Source: CBDHFQ01 sp965262565
Lineage (GTDB): Bacteria > Bacteroidota > Bacteroidia > J057
DNA length: 64,000 nucleotides
Direction: 5' to 3'
Assembly: GCA_965262565.1 (NCBI GenBank)
Contig: CBDHFQ010000041.1
Span: 1 to 64,000, forward strand
Shown one piece after another: positions 9,249-19,425 of this stretch; the first letter of the stretch is position 1, and each line of letters starts with the position of its first letter. The position numbers were made by a program, and so were the translations under genes. The notes beneath the pieces are model-generated. The model had not been told where the DNA came from. It worked only from the letters and a program-made list of their open reading frames with translations, and ran no database searches.

Positions 9249-12200
9249 ATGATAACTAAGTATTTACATATCATATCTGTTGTTTTGGTATTACTTTTAT
9301 TTAATCATAAAGTATTTAGCCAAAATACAGGTATTGGTACAAGGACCCCTACGCATACCTTACATATTATACCTAATCTCGATGAGGATCCATTGAGAAT
9401 CGAAGGGTTAAATGTGTTACAAACCGTGGCTGATTCCGCTGTTTTGGTGGTAGATCCGGCATTGGGCGTTGTTCGGTACATACTTATTGACTCCCTTTTA
9501 TCTAAGAATTCTGTGGTGAATACAGATGATCAGATGCTGAGCCTGGGGGGAACTACCTTAAGTATTTCAAACGGGAACTCTGTAGATTTATCTACCTTAA
9601 ATACCGATGAGCAAACCTTATCTATCAATGGTAATTCGTTGAGTATTTCAAGTGGTAATAGTGTAGATCTATCCGGGATTAGCCAAAACATCTTTAATTC
9701 AAATGGTTCTTTATCGGAAGATAGAGCCTTTAACATTGATGGATATATCTTCCAGATTAATGGAGACGGAAAAAAGAATTCCATTTCCCTCAGAAGGAAT
9801 AGTAATGCTAACGATATAGGAATTTCATTTCAAAACGGCGGAAATGCCTATTCCGCAGAAATTTATTCTCCCCGGGATGGTAATGGTAATGATAAAGGAC
9901 TGGATATTGCTACAGTAGGTAACTATATTGATGCTGAATCAATAGGTCTTTCATTAAGACTAACTAATGAAGGAAAGCTCGTTCTTCCTCAATATGGGTC
10001 GAATACATTTAGTGGGACTCTCAGTAAATATTTAGGTATTACCAGCAGTGGTGAAGTGATAGAAGTCAACCAATCGTCCCTGGATGATCAGACCTTATCT
10101 ATCGTAGGCAATAATTTGAGTATTGAGAATGGGAACAGTATCAGTCTTTCAGATATTAACTTAAATATGTACAACACTAATGGATCATTGTCTGAAGATA
10201 GAGATATCGATCTAAGAGAGTACAGTTTGAGATTAAATAGTGATGGAAAGGTTAATTCTTTTACGTTTCGCAGAGATGATAATGCCAACGATATAGGGAT
10301 GTCTTTTCAGAATAGTGGATACGCCTATCCAGCAGCGATATATGCTCCAAAATCTGGAGTTGGTAATGATAACGGTCTGGACTTCGCTACTGTAGGAATT
10401 GAGTCTGATCCATCATCTTTAGGATTATCATTAAGGCTTATGGATAATGGTAAGCTCATGCTTCCTAGGTATGGATCTGGAAATTTCACTGGAACAGCCA
10501 GTAGACTGTTAGCTGTTAGCAGTAGTGGAGATTTGATAGAGATAGAGCCAACCTCCTCAGATAATCAGACACTATCAGTCGTGGGGAATACCTTGAGCAT
10601 TGAAAATGGGAATAGCGTAAATCTGACGGATATTAGTCAAAATGTTTATAATATTGATGGAGCTCTTTCTGAAGACAGAGCTTTTAATATAGGATCTTAC
10701 ACTTTTCAGATGAATGGTGCAGGGAAGATGAATACCATGGCATTAAGGAGAAGTAATAATGCCAATGATATAGGAATTTCATTCCAAAATAGTGGAAGTG
10801 CTTATCCGGCAGTGATCTATATACCGGGAAATGACGAAGGGAATACTAATGGGTTGGATTTCGCGACCGTAGGTAATTCGACTGATCCGACATCATTGGG
10901 AATATCGTTAAGATTAATGAACGATGGGAAGCTCAATTTACCGCAATACGGCTCAGGGAGTTTTACCGGAAGTGCCAGTAGGTATTTAGCGGTAAGCAGT
11001 AATGGTGATTTGATTGAAGTAGATCAATCCTCCACCGATGCCCAAACCCTATCTATCAGTGGGAATACCTTAAGCATTGAAAATGGGAATAGTGTGAACC
11101 TTTCGGAGGCTAGTCAAACGATGTACAATGCTAATGGTACTATTTCTGAAGACAGAACGGTAAGTGTAGGAGGAAATACATTTAAAATTACCGGTAATGG
11201 AACTAAAAGCACATTTGCTTTACGCAGATCAAACAATGCTAATGATATAGGTATTTCCTTCCAGAATAGTGGAAATTATTTTCCAGCCACGATATTTTCT
11301 CCTAGATCGGGAAGCGGAAATGATAATGGACTAGATTTCGCTACAGTAGGAACTCAAGAGGATCCAGGATCTATTGGACTAACGTTAAGGTTGATGGAAG
11401 ATGGAAAAGTGATGCTACCGCGCTATGGTTCGGGGACCTTTTCAGGTTCTGCCAGTAGGTATTTAGCGGTGAATAGTAGTGGAGAATTAATAGAAGTGGA
11501 TCAATCTTCCAGCGATGCTCAGACCTTATCTATCAGTGGAAATACCTTAAGTATTGAAAATGGGAATAGTGTGAACCTTTCCCAGGCGAGTCAGACCATT
11601 TACAATGTCAATGGCTCTATATCTGAAGACAGGACGGTCAGTGTAGGGGGAAATACATTTAAGATTAACGGCAGTGGAACGAAAAAAACGGTAGCATTAA
11701 GAAGGAATAACAATGCCAATGATATCGGAATTTCCTTTCAAAATGGTGGAAATTATTATCCGGCAGCGATATTTTCTCCAAAATCTGGTAGTGGAAATGA
11801 TAATGGGTTGGATTTTGCAACAGTAGGAACTCAAGAAGATCCTGAATCTATTGGCTTGACGCTAAGGTTGATGGAGGATGGAAAAGTGATGCTACCACGC
11901 TATGGCTCAGGGACCTTTTCAGGTACTGCCAGTAGGTATTTAGCGGTGAGTAGTAGTGGAGATATAATAGAGGTAGATCAATCATCCAGCGATGCTCAAA
12001 CCTTATCCTTGAGCGGAAATACCTTAAGCATTGAAAATGGAAATAGTGTGAACCTTTCCGAAGCCAGCCAGACTATTTATAATGCCGATGGATCTTTGTC
12101 TGAAAACAGAGCTTTTAATATAGGAGGACATACTCTCCAGATTAATGCGAATGGAAAAGATCATAGTTTTGTTTTGAGAAGGACAAATAACGCCAATGAT

Positions 12201-15200
12201 ATAGGGATGGCTTTTCAAAATAGTGGAAATGCATATCCCGCTACTATGTTCATCCCAGAAAATGGAGGTGGAAATGATAATGGATTGGATTTTGCTACTG
12301 TAGGGAACCAAACAGATCCTTCTGCGCTTAATTTATCACTGAGAATAACGAACCAAGGTCAGCTTATTGCTCCTCAATATGGTACAGGAACTTTTTCAGG
12401 AAGTGCCAGTAGACTTCTCGCTGTAAGTAGCAGTGGAAATATTATCGAAATAAATCCATCGGATACGGATGAACAAACCTTATCCATTAGTGGAAGTAAC
12501 TTAAGCATTTCTAATGGAAATAGTGTTAGTCTTAGCGGAATCTCAGATGATATGGGAGACCATATCGCCAAGACCAACCTTCAATTGAACGATAAATGGT
12601 TGAGTAATGATGGAGGCAATGAGGGATTACAAATAAGCAACAATGGTAGCTTAACCTTTTTAGGAGGAGGTATCTCTATGGAAGGTGGTTTAAAGAATTC
12701 TAATCAAGGAATTGAGTGGCGATTTAGTGGAAATAATGATAGGTATGGTATGGCCCAGACCACAGGGAGTACCTTGCAATTCTATACCTCAGGAACTGCT
12801 GGGAGTGCTAATTTTAAATGGTCTTTAGCCAACAATAGTGGAGACTTTGATCATTTAATGATGTTAAAAAAGAATGGTAACCTGGGAATCGGAACCACCG
12901 ATCCAAGGGCAACTCTACACGTTCAGGGTTCAACCAGAATCACAGACTTATCAGGTACAGGAAATAGAATGGTGATCTCAGACCAATTTGGAAATCTGAG
13001 TACGCAAAACCTGCCATCTGATACTGATAATCAGAACTTAAGTTTGACAGGGAATAATTTAACTATTGAAAATGGGAACACGGTAAGTCTCACTACCATT
13101 AATACAGATGAGCAAACACTTACCCTGGTAGGAAACAACCTGTTTATCAGTGGAGGAAATAGTGTAAGTTTGGAGACGATCTCTGATAATCTGGGAAATC
13201 ATATGGCTACTACGGATCTGGATATGAATAGTAATGAGCTTGATTTCGGTAACATTACAGGGCAAAAAATTAATTTATTTGGGACAAGTTATGGAATAGG
13301 TGTTCAGGCCAGTACTCAATATTTTAGAACTGGAAATAATTTTGGCTGGTATAGAGGTGGGAGTCATGATGATGATGAATTGGATGCAGGTGGGGGAACT
13401 TCTCTGATGGAGTTAGACCGCAGCGGGAACTTAGGAGTAAAGGAGCATCTTGGAGTAGGTACTTTTTCGCCAAGCAGGGAATTACATGTAGTGAAAAATG
13501 CACATGAATCTTTAAATGGGACAGTTGGAAATGCTTTATTTTTATTGGAAAACGACGGAGAATCTGGAATGAGCATCATTAGTAGTGAAGAAAGGAGTTC
13601 ATTTATAACATTTGGTGATAATACAGACAGTAGAAAAGGAAGTATTAATTTTCAGACTAATAATAAGATATTTCGCTTTAGAATAGATGGTGATAATAAG
13701 ATGGTGCTGGATTCTTTAGGTAGAGTTGGAATTGGGGTCAATTCACCATCAGCAGACCTTCATGTCGAGGGGACTGCGCGTATTGCTGATCTATCTGGCA
13801 GTGGAAGTAGATTAGTTGTTGCTGATGGACAGGGTAATTTAAGTACTCAATCTCTTCCTTCAGACACTGATGATCAAAATCTTAGTCTAAGTGGAACTAC
13901 GCTGAGCATTGAGAATGGAAACACCGTTAATTTGTCGAGTTTGAATGAAAATATATTTAACTCAGATGGCGATTTAACAGGGGATCGCGCGATAGACTTA
14001 GATGATTATGATCTACAATTAAATACAAATGATTCCAGATCAGCACTGACCTTGCGAAGAACCGACAATAGCAATGAAATGGGCCTTTCATTCAGGAACA
14101 GTGGGAATGCATATCCTGCCAGTATCTTAGTTCCGGGAACGGGTTCGGATAATATTGACGGATTGGATTTTGCTACGAGGGGAAATCAATCAGAACCAGG
14201 GAACTTAGGTGTAACTCTTCGCCTGACAGATCAGGGAAAAGTCATCTTCTCAACCTATGGATCTGGCAACAATACAGGTACCTTGAGTGAGTATTTAGGA
14301 GTTACTGCGAGTGGGGAATTGATAGAGATCGACGCCTCTACTGTGAATCAAAATATCTTTAATTCTGACGGAACGATTAGTGATAATCGTGCATTAAACC
14401 TGGGAACTAATCATCTACAGATGAATTCCAGTGGGATAAGAAACGGATTCACGATCAGAAGAACTAATAATAGTAATGATCTGGGCTTAGCTTTCAGAAA
14501 TAGTGGAGATGCTTATCCCGCGGCTATTATGTTACCCAAAGGAAATGTAGGAAATAATAATGGATTAGACTTCGCTACCATAGGTAATGAAACGGAAGTA
14601 GATTCTTTGGGCATCAGTTTCAGATTGACAGATCAAGGAAAAGCCATTTTGCCTGAATATGGAACAGGCAGATTTACCGGAAACCCCAGCGGATATTTAT
14701 CTGTCAACAGTGCTGGAGAAATTATTGAAGTAGAACAATCCGATATAAATACGGATGATCAACGTCTTACCTTTAATGGAAGTTCACTGAGCATAGAAGG
14801 GGGCAATAGTGTGAATCTCTCTGTATTATCAGATGATTTAGGCGATCATCAGGCAACTATGGATTTGGATATGGATGATCACATCATTGATTTTGGAAGT
14901 GAAGAACAGCAAATGATCAACTTGAGAGGATCCAACTACGGCATCGGAGTACAGCCAAATACCCAATATTTCCGTACTTTGAACCACTTTGCATGGTATA
15001 GAAGAGGTGCTCATTACGATTCTACGTTACATGCTGGGTCAGGAGGTGAAACGTTGATGACCTTAAAAAACAACGGGCATTTGTCCATTGAAAATAGAGC
15101 GGGGATTGGAACATTTTCTCCTCAAAGAGAATTACATGTAGTGAAGAATGCTCATACTTCTATGGCAAATCCTGATGGTAACTCCTTATTGGTCCTGGAA

Positions 15201-15944
15201 AATAATGGTTCCTCAGGGATGAATATTATTGGAAGTAATAGTGGTACAACTTTTATAGAATTCGGTGATGATACGGATGTGGACCGAGCAGCCATCTCTT
15301 ACAGAGCCTCTGATAAGTTGTTTAGGTTTCAGGTAAATAACAGTGCGAGAATGATCATTGATTCATTGGGCCAGGTAGGGATAGGTACCAATAATCCTAA
15401 TCAGTTATTATCCGTTAATGGGGATGCTGGTAAAACAGGGAGTTCCACCTGGGCTACCTTTTCTGATCGCAGGATGAAAAAGAATGTGAATGATTTTAAG
15501 GATGGACTGGAGTTGGTAAGAGATATTCGTCCTGTTACTTTCGAATATAATGGTAAAGGAGGATATGAGTCAGATGGGAAATCCTATGTAGGTATCATTG
15601 CACAGGAAATGGAAAAAATTGCTCCTTATATGGTCTCTAAGGTAGCTAGCGAAGACTTTGAGGACCAACGTGTATATGATGCTAATGCACTTACCTATAT
15701 TCTGGTCAATGCACTTAAAGAATTGGACCAAAAGGTGGAGCAGTTGGAAGAAGAAAATAGCCAGCTTAAAGCAATGAATACGGAATTACGAGAAGAGCAA
15801 CAGAACCTTACAGAGAAATATGAAGCTCTTTCACGTGATATTGCTTCTTTTTCCGAGCAAATGAATTCCCTTAAAAAGTTGCAGGAAGAACTGGAAGCAT
15901 CTAAGGCTCAGGCTGCATCTTCTCAGCTAACAACAAACAAATAG
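9249..15944 (+). CDS. Giant repeat surface protein with C-terminal S74 tail-fibre chaperone domain
   Basis: This is a 2231-residue secreted or surface protein. A signal peptide (about residues 1-25, ending VFSQ) is followed by NTGIGTRTPTHTLHI, the usual opening of bacterial tail-fibre-like adhesins. The body holds six tandem 159-residue repeats. Two diverged copies follow further on (around 14.07 and 14.47 kb), as does a second duplicated module (...YGIGVQ.xTQYFRT... and RELHVVKNAH, at about 13.2-13.7 and 14.85-15.4 kb). Near the end, SDRRMKKNV starts a Peptidase_S74 intramolecular chaperone domain (about residues 2070-2150, with GIIAQEMEKIAP). The last 80 residues are a trimer-type coiled coil rich in Glu, Gln and Leu. 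S74 proteins trimerise and then clip off the chaperone in known cases. No T9SS domain is present. The role, perhaps adhesion or envelope decoration, is inferred. Confidence 0.85.
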   Translation: MITKYLHIISVVLVLLLFNHKVFSQNTGIGTRTPTHTLHIIPNLDEDPLRIEGLNVLQTVADSAVLVVDPALGVVRYILIDSLLSKNSVVNTDDQMLSLGGTTLSISNGNSVDLSTLNTDEQTLSINGNSLSISSGNSVDLSGISQNIFNSNGSLSEDRAFNIDGYIFQINGDGKKNSISLRRNSNANDIGISFQNGGNAYSAEIYSPRDGNGNDKGLDIATVGNYIDAESIGLSLRLTNEGKLVLPQYGSNTFSGTLSKYLGITSSGEVIEVNQSSLDDQTLSIVGNNLSIENGNSISLSDINLNMYNTNGSLSEDRDIDLREYSLRLNSDGKVNSFTFRRDDNANDIGMSFQNSGYAYPAAIYAPKSGVGNDNGLDFATVGIESDPSSLGLSLRLMDNGKLMLPRYGSGNFTGTASRLLAVSSSGDLIEIEPTSSDNQTLSVVGNTLSIENGNSVNLTDISQNVYNIDGALSEDRAFNIGSYTFQMNGAGKMNTMALRRSNNANDIGISFQNSGSAYPAVIYIPGNDEGNTNGLDFATVGNSTDPTSLGISLRLMNDGKLNLPQYGSGSFTGSASRYLAVSSNGDLIEVDQSSTDAQTLSISGNTLSIENGNSVNLSEASQTMYNANGTISEDRTVSVGGNTFKITGNGTKSTFALRRSNNANDIGISFQNSGNYFPATIFSPRSGSGNDNGLDFATVGTQEDPGSIGLTLRLMEDGKVMLPRYGSGTFSGSASRYLAVNSSGELIEVDQSSSDAQTLSISGNTLSIENGNSVNLSQASQTIYNVNGSISEDRTVSVGGNTFKINGSGTKKTVALRRNNNANDIGISFQNGGNYYPAAIFSPKSGSGNDNGLDFATVGTQEDPESIGLTLRLMEDGKVMLPRYGSGTFSGTASRYLAVSSSGDIIEVDQSSSDAQTLSLSGNTLSIENGNSVNLSEASQTIYNADGSLSENRAFNIGGHTLQINANGKDHSFVLRRTNNANDIGMAFQNSGNAYPATMFIPENGGGNDNGLDFATVGNQTDPSALNLSLRITNQGQLIAPQYGTGTFSGSASRLLAVSSSGNIIEINPSDTDEQTLSISGSNLSISNGNSVSLSGISDDMGDHIAKTNLQLNDKWLSNDGGNEGLQISNNGSLTFLGGGISMEGGLKNSNQGIEWRFSGNNDRYGMAQTTGSTLQFYTSGTAGSANFKWSLANNSGDFDHLMMLKKNGNLGIGTTDPRATLHVQGSTRITDLSGTGNRMVISDQFGNLSTQNLPSDTDNQNLSLTGNNLTIENGNTVSLTTINTDEQTLTLVGNNLFISGGNSVSLETISDNLGNHMATTDLDMNSNELDFGNITGQKINLFGTSYGIGVQASTQYFRTGNNFGWYRGGSHDDDELDAGGGTSLMELDRSGNLGVKEHLGVGTFSPSRELHVVKNAHESLNGTVGNALFLLENDGESGMSIISSEERSSFITFGDNTDSRKGSINFQTNNKIFRFRIDGDNKMVLDSLGRVGIGVNSPSADLHVEGTARIADLSGSGSRLVVADGQGNLSTQSLPSDTDDQNLSLSGTTLSIENGNTVNLSSLNENIFNSDGDLTGDRAIDLDDYDLQLNTNDSRSALTLRRTDNSNEMGLSFRNSGNAYPASILVPGTGSDNIDGLDFATRGNQSEPGNLGVTLRLTDQGKVIFSTYGSGNNTGTLSEYLGVTASGELIEIDASTVNQNIFNSDGTISDNRALNLGTNHLQMNSSGIRNGFTIRRTNNSNDLGLAFRNSGDAYPAAIMLPKGNVGNNNGLDFATIGNETEVDSLGISFRLTDQGKAILPEYGTGRFTGNPSGYLSVNSAGEIIEVEQSDINTDDQRLTFNGSSLSIEGGNSVNLSVLSDDLGDHQATMDLDMDDHIIDFGSEEQQMINLRGSNYGIGVQPNTQYFRTLNHFAWYRRGAHYDSTLHAGSGGETLMTLKNNGHLSIENRAGIGTFSPQRELHVVKNAHTSMANPDGNSLLVLENNGSSGMNIIGSNSGTTFIEFGDDTDVDRAAISYRASDKLFRFQVNNSARMIIDSLGQVGIGTNNPNQLLSVNGDAGKTGSSTWATFSDRRMKKNVNDFKDGLELVRDIRPVTFEYNGKGGYESDGKSYVGIIAQEMEKIAPYMVSKVASEDFEDQRVYDANALTYILVNALKELDQKVEQLEEENSQLKAMNTELREEQQNLTEKYEALSRDIASFSEQMNSLKKLQEELEASKAQAASSQLTTNK
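9611..12472 (+). repeat. Six in-frame tandem repeats, period 477 bp (159 aa)
   Basis: The landmark encoding NANDIG starts at 9804, 10281, 10758, 11235, 11712 and 12189, every step exactly 477 bp. The landmark encoding QTLS begins near 9611 and recurs at the same spacing to about 12473. Each unit reads in order: QTLSxxGNxLSIENGNSVNLS, YNxxGxxSEDR, LRRxNNANDIGISFQN, GNDNGLDFATVG, then LPxYGSGTFxGxASRYLAV. Units 4 and 5 (about 11042-11995) are the closest pair, suggesting the latest duplication. No indels have accumulated between units, although their sequences have diverged. Confidence 0.93.
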
Positions 15945-15984
15945 GAAATTGAATTGTATATCATTGTATTAAAGCAATGAGTTT

Positions 15985-16028
15985 AAAAAGGAAAGCATAG
16001 TTCGTAAAGAGCTATCCTTTCCTTTTTT
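15985..16028 (+). terminator. Intrinsic terminator after the S74 protein gene
   Basis: An 11-bp stem (AAAAAGGAAAG 15985-15995 with CTTTCCTTTTT 16017-16027) is extended inward by ATAG/CTAT after one mismatch. The descending arm ends in a T run. It lies about 40 bp after the stop codon of the giant surface protein. Confidence 0.8.
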
Positions 16029-16119
16029 ATTGTTCCGATTTGCAACCTTAAAATGGCTTCACTCATCCTTTACTAATAACTATACGCTACCTCAATCTTC
16101 ATTTTCAGTCCTTGATCTT

Positions 16120-17278
16120 ATGCTAAAGAGCTACTTCAAAATGGCCATTAGAAATATCTCAAAAAATAGGATTTACTCCGGCTTAAATATTTTAGGATTG
16201 GCCCTGGGAATCGCTGCCTGTATATTTATCATGCAATACATTTCTTATGAAAAGGAGCTACGATAAATTTCATGATGAATATGAAAATCTCTACAGAATC
16301 AGATATTATAATTATAAAAATAATGAGTTATTAATTGATTGTGCTGCTGCAGTTCCCAGCGTGGGGCCATTTATGAAAGAGAAGGTGCCTGAAGGGAAAG
16401 ACTGTGCCAGAGCCTTTCCCAAATCTTCGGCCATCTCTTATGAAAATGAAAAATTTAGAGAAGAGCGAATTCATATAGTAGATCCTTACTTCCTAAAGAT
16501 ATTTAGCTTTCCGTTAATCTTGGGTGATATAGAGACAGCTCTGAGTGAACCTAATCAGGTAGTAATATCGGAAACAGCTGCTGTAAAGTATCTTGGCTTC
16601 GAATCTCCGGAGTCGGCAGTAAATCAAAAGGTATTTTTGGGGAGAGAACAAAAACCCATTATAGGGGTGGTTTCCAACTATCATCAGATGTCTGTTAAAT
16701 CAGCTATTTCTCCGATTGTTTTTCCTCTGGTTACCGGAAGGGCAAACTTTTTTACCATAAAATTGGACAAGGGGAATTATCAGGAGATCCTGGAAGAAGT
16801 AAAGTTTACCTATGAGCAATTTTTTCCCGGGAATCCTTTCGACTATTTCTTTTTGGATAGCTTTTTTAATCGCCAATATGTAAATGAACAGAAACTGAGT
16901 AAAGTCTTTACCTTGTTCGCCATCTTTGCTATCATCGTAGCTTGTCTGGGCGTATTTGGCTTATCTTCCTACAGCGCACTGAAGCGGACGAAAGAAATCG
17001 GAATCAGAAAAGTATTGGGAGCTAATATAAATAACATTGTCTTCTTACTGTCCAGAGAATTCCTGCAATTAGTTCTTTGGGGAAATCTCATTGCCTGGCC
17101 GCTGGTTTATTTCTTCATGGATCATTGGTTAGATAACTTTACGACCAGAATTAGTATCAGTATCTTGGTGTTTTTATTGGCGGCAATATTAGTATTTGTT
17201 ATTACCATGATTACCGTAGGATACAAAACACTTAGTGCTGCCCGAACAAATCCTGTAAAAGCATTGAGATATGAATAA
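16120..17278 (+). pseudogene. MacB/FtsX-type ABC transporter permease, frameshifted and half-size
   Basis: This is a remnant of a Bacteroidota antimicrobial-peptide-type ABC permease, a family normally near 800 residues with two MacB_PCD-FtsX halves. The first frame (16120-16266) encodes the N-terminal start MLKSYFKMAIRNISKNRIYS and the first transmembrane helix, then stops. The second frame (from 16247) continues with SYDKFHDEYENLYRI. Removing one G in AAAAGGAGC near 16253-16255 joins them perfectly. The downstream part runs straight from first-half sequence (DPYFLKIFSFPLILGD) into second-half sequence (VVSNYH, YFFLDSFFNRQY, RTKEIGIRKVLGA). It ends with three helices, so only about 386 residues remain. 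No ATPase gene is adjacent. It could be a working half-size permease if the indel is a sequence error. Confidence 0.75.
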
Positions 17279-17813
17279 AATCGATGATGTTCAAATGAAT
17301 AAGATAGAGATACGTTCCGTATTAATTTCCGAGCTCGAACAACTTCAGCAATTAGGGAAAACTACCTTTTATGAGTCTTTTGCCAAGGATAATACCGAAG
17401 AAAATATGAGTTATTACTTATCAACTGCATTTTCTCTTAAACGGCTTACAAAGGAACTGACTCATCCAGATTCTCAATTTTATTTTGCAACAGATTCACA
17501 CATTCCCGTAGGATATCTCAAAATTAACATGCTTGAGGCTCAAACGGAATTTCAGGATCCTGATAGCCTGGAAATCGAGCGAATTTATGTGAAGAAATCT
17601 CATCAGGGAAATGGCATAGGAAGATTGTTCTTTCAAAAAGCCTTAAGCATTGCTCAAGCTCATGATGTTCGCAGAATATGGCTAGGGGTTTGGGAACACA
17701 ATCCCCTAGCCATGAAATTTTACAAAAGGCTGGGATTTAGGGCTTTCGATACCCATATATACCCTTTAGGAGATGATCCACAAACGGATATTCTCATGGA
17801 ATTACCCATTTAA
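17271..17813 (+). CDS. GNAT family N-acetyltransferase
   Basis: This 180-residue acetyltransferase of the GCN5-related fold uses acetyl-CoA to acetylate an amine; the substrate is unknown. The central motif A reads LEIERIYVKKSHQGNGIGRLFFQKAL (about residues 103-128), with the QGNGIG pyrophosphate-binding loop. Motif B reads WLGVWEHNPLAMKFYKRLGFRAFD. The N-terminal part (TFYESFAKDNTEENMSYYL) resembles the PaiA/YkkB-like subgroup. The start overlaps the stop of the preceding permease remnant by 8 bp (ATGAATAA). An internal ATG at 17295 (MNKIEIRSV) is an equally good start. The stop overlaps that of the convergent gene. Confidence 0.85.
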   Translation: MNKIDDVQMNKIEIRSVLISELEQLQQLGKTTFYESFAKDNTEENMSYYLSTAFSLKRLTKELTHPDSQFYFATDSHIPVGYLKINMLEAQTEFQDPDSLEIERIYVKKSHQGNGIGRLFFQKALSIAQAHDVRRIWLGVWEHNPLAMKFYKRLGFRAFDTHIYPLGDDPQTDILMELPI

Positions 17814-18445
17814 CGTCTGAGGATCTTAAAACCAAATTCTCTTCCAAGCTGACTCGACATATTGATCCATATCCGACAAAACTCTTCTAAGAGCCCTACC
17901 TTATCATCTCCTCCAAAGTCATAAGGAATAAACCCTATATCTTTCGCTAGTTCCATTGCACACTGTTTCGCCTCTTTATCTGTTCCTGCAATAAACATGT
18001 CTAGGGGAAGTTCATGGGGAATAGGAGTAGATAGATGATACAGTGGATTTCGCATATTCTCTGCAGAAGTACAATTAAAGCACTTAGCCAATTTAGCTCC
18101 CGTAAGCTCTTTAAAAGCTTCAAAAGCAGTATGAAAAGGTTCCGGTTTTTTAAAGAGGGAATTTGTCGTATCGATAATAATTTTGTCGGATAAATCTCCC
18201 AACGATCGAGCTAATTCAGCAGTTAAATGGGCTGGAATGGCGATAATGATGATGGTGGATTGAGAAATGCTCTCCTGAATAGAATGAATAGATACCTTAT
18301 TCTTTTTTTTCCAGGGATCGAGTTTGGCATCTTCTAGATTTCTTGCTCCTATGTGTACGTGATAGTTTGCCTCAACTAAATTTTGGATCAGCGCCCCTCC
18401 TACGTTCCCATGTCCAATGATGGTAAGTTGTTTAGGATAGATCAT
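17810..18445 (-). CDS. F420-dependent NADP oxidoreductase-like NAD(P)-binding protein
   Basis: This 211-residue Rossmann-fold protein has the nucleotide motif LTIIGHGNVGGALIQNL (residues 7-23) followed by HIGARNLEDAK, where Arg after Ala suggests NADP. It resembles the NADPH-dependent F420 reductase-like family (COG2085 type), with DTTNSLFK and KCFNCTSAENM in the expected places. Bacteroidota generally do not make F420, so the real reaction is unknown; members of this group are annotated by fold only. The gene is convergent with the acetyltransferase, with overlapping stop codons, and has a 129-bp gap to the next leftward gene upstream. Confidence 0.75.
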   Translation of the reverse strand: MIYPKQLTIIGHGNVGGALIQNLVEANYHVHIGARNLEDAKLDPWKKKNKVSIHSIQESISQSTIIIIAIPAHLTAELARSLGDLSDKIIIDTTNSLFKKPEPFHTAFEAFKELTGAKLAKCFNCTSAENMRNPLYHLSTPIPHELPLDMFIAGTDKEAKQCAMELAKDIGFIPYDFGGDDKVGLLEEFCRIWINMSSQLGREFGFKILRR

Positions 18446-18574
18446 ATTTTTCAGAAATAATATTAGAATGAAAATTGGCCAATCATTTTTCCTTTTTATC
18501 CTCTTTCTGTATTTAGCACTAGCGCATTAGTACAAAAAAGAAAAAATAATAAAAATTGACTTACGGAATCAACA

Positions 18575-19345
18575 TTATTCTCCTAATGCCTGGATGAGTA
18601 TTTCTGCCGTTTCGCTCCCACTAAAATTTTGCTGACCGGTAATGAGGTTACCATCTCTTATGGCAAATCCTTTCCACAATCCAGCCTGAATAAAATTAGC
18701 TCCCAATTTTGTTAATTCATCTTCTATTCTCCAAGGCATCACATGGGTTCCTTTAGATAAAGCTCCCATGGACCAAACAGCCTCATCCGCAACATCTTCT
18801 TCTATATTAGCGAAACCTGTGACTGTTTTTCCTGTAACGAGAAATTCCCCATTCGAAAGTTTGGCGTACTTTAATACTGCTACTCCGTGGCATAATGCAC
18901 AAGCAATTTTCCCTTCTTCATAAAATTCCACAAATTTTGCTACTGTTTCAGGGGATTGTTCCAAAGTAAACATGGGACCCTGACCTCCTGCCATAATGAT
19001 GGCATCATATTCACTCACTTTAATGTCTGTGGCAGGTTTTGTATTTTCTAATAACGACATAAATTCAGGATAATGTAGGTAGCCCCTGGAAATAACATCT
19101 TCAGCCTGCCATTTAGAAGGATCTTCAGGATTACTCATGGCATCTGCTTCTACTTTTCCGCCGAAGTAACTATAAATATCAACAATATGCCCCTTTTCTG
19201 ATAATTTGAAATAGGGGTGGCTTAGCTCACTCCACCAAAACCCTACTGGCCAGCCTGTAGTAGTGGAGACTGAGGGATTGGATAACACGATCGCCACTTT
19301 TTTAGGATGATTTGGTCGAATGGAATTTAAATTTTTATTTGACAT
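18575..19345 (-). CDS. DJ-1/PfpI family type 1 glutamine amidotransferase-like protein
   Basis: This 256-residue protein belongs to the DJ-1/PfpI superfamily, Hsp31-like branch. The nucleophile elbow is CALCHGVAVL (Cys152 followed by His153), and a candidate catalytic Glu lies in WWSELSHPYF (Glu40), as in Hsp31/glyoxalase III proteins. Further family signs are IIMAGGQGPMF and LVTGKTVTGF. Such proteins act as glyoxalases, deglycases or holding chaperones under carbonyl stress; the specific activity is not determinable here. It is divergent from an HxlR regulator with a structured 149-182 bp intergenic region, a common arrangement for electrophile-inducible genes. Confidence 0.88.
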   Translation of the reverse strand: MSNKNLNSIRPNHPKKVAIVLSNPSVSTTTGWPVGFWWSELSHPYFKLSEKGHIVDIYSYFGGKVEADAMSNPEDPSKWQAEDVISRGYLHYPEFMSLLENTKPATDIKVSEYDAIIMAGGQGPMFTLEQSPETVAKFVEFYEEGKIACALCHGVAVLKYAKLSNGEFLVTGKTVTGFANIEEDVADEAVWSMGALSKGTHVMPWRIEDELTKLGANFIQAGLWKGFAIRDGNLITGQQNFSGSETAEILIQALGE

Positions 19346-19425
19346 AATTTGTATGGTTGAGATTAAAGGATCATCTTAATTCAATATCTGACAGGAATAG
19401 CTAAAAGAAGTATTACTTACCCATT

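Noticed and set aside
9530..13579. Several antisense frames opposite the giant S74 gene
   Set aside because: They recur with the 477-bp repeat and are shadows of its codon pattern, with no independent start signals or domains.
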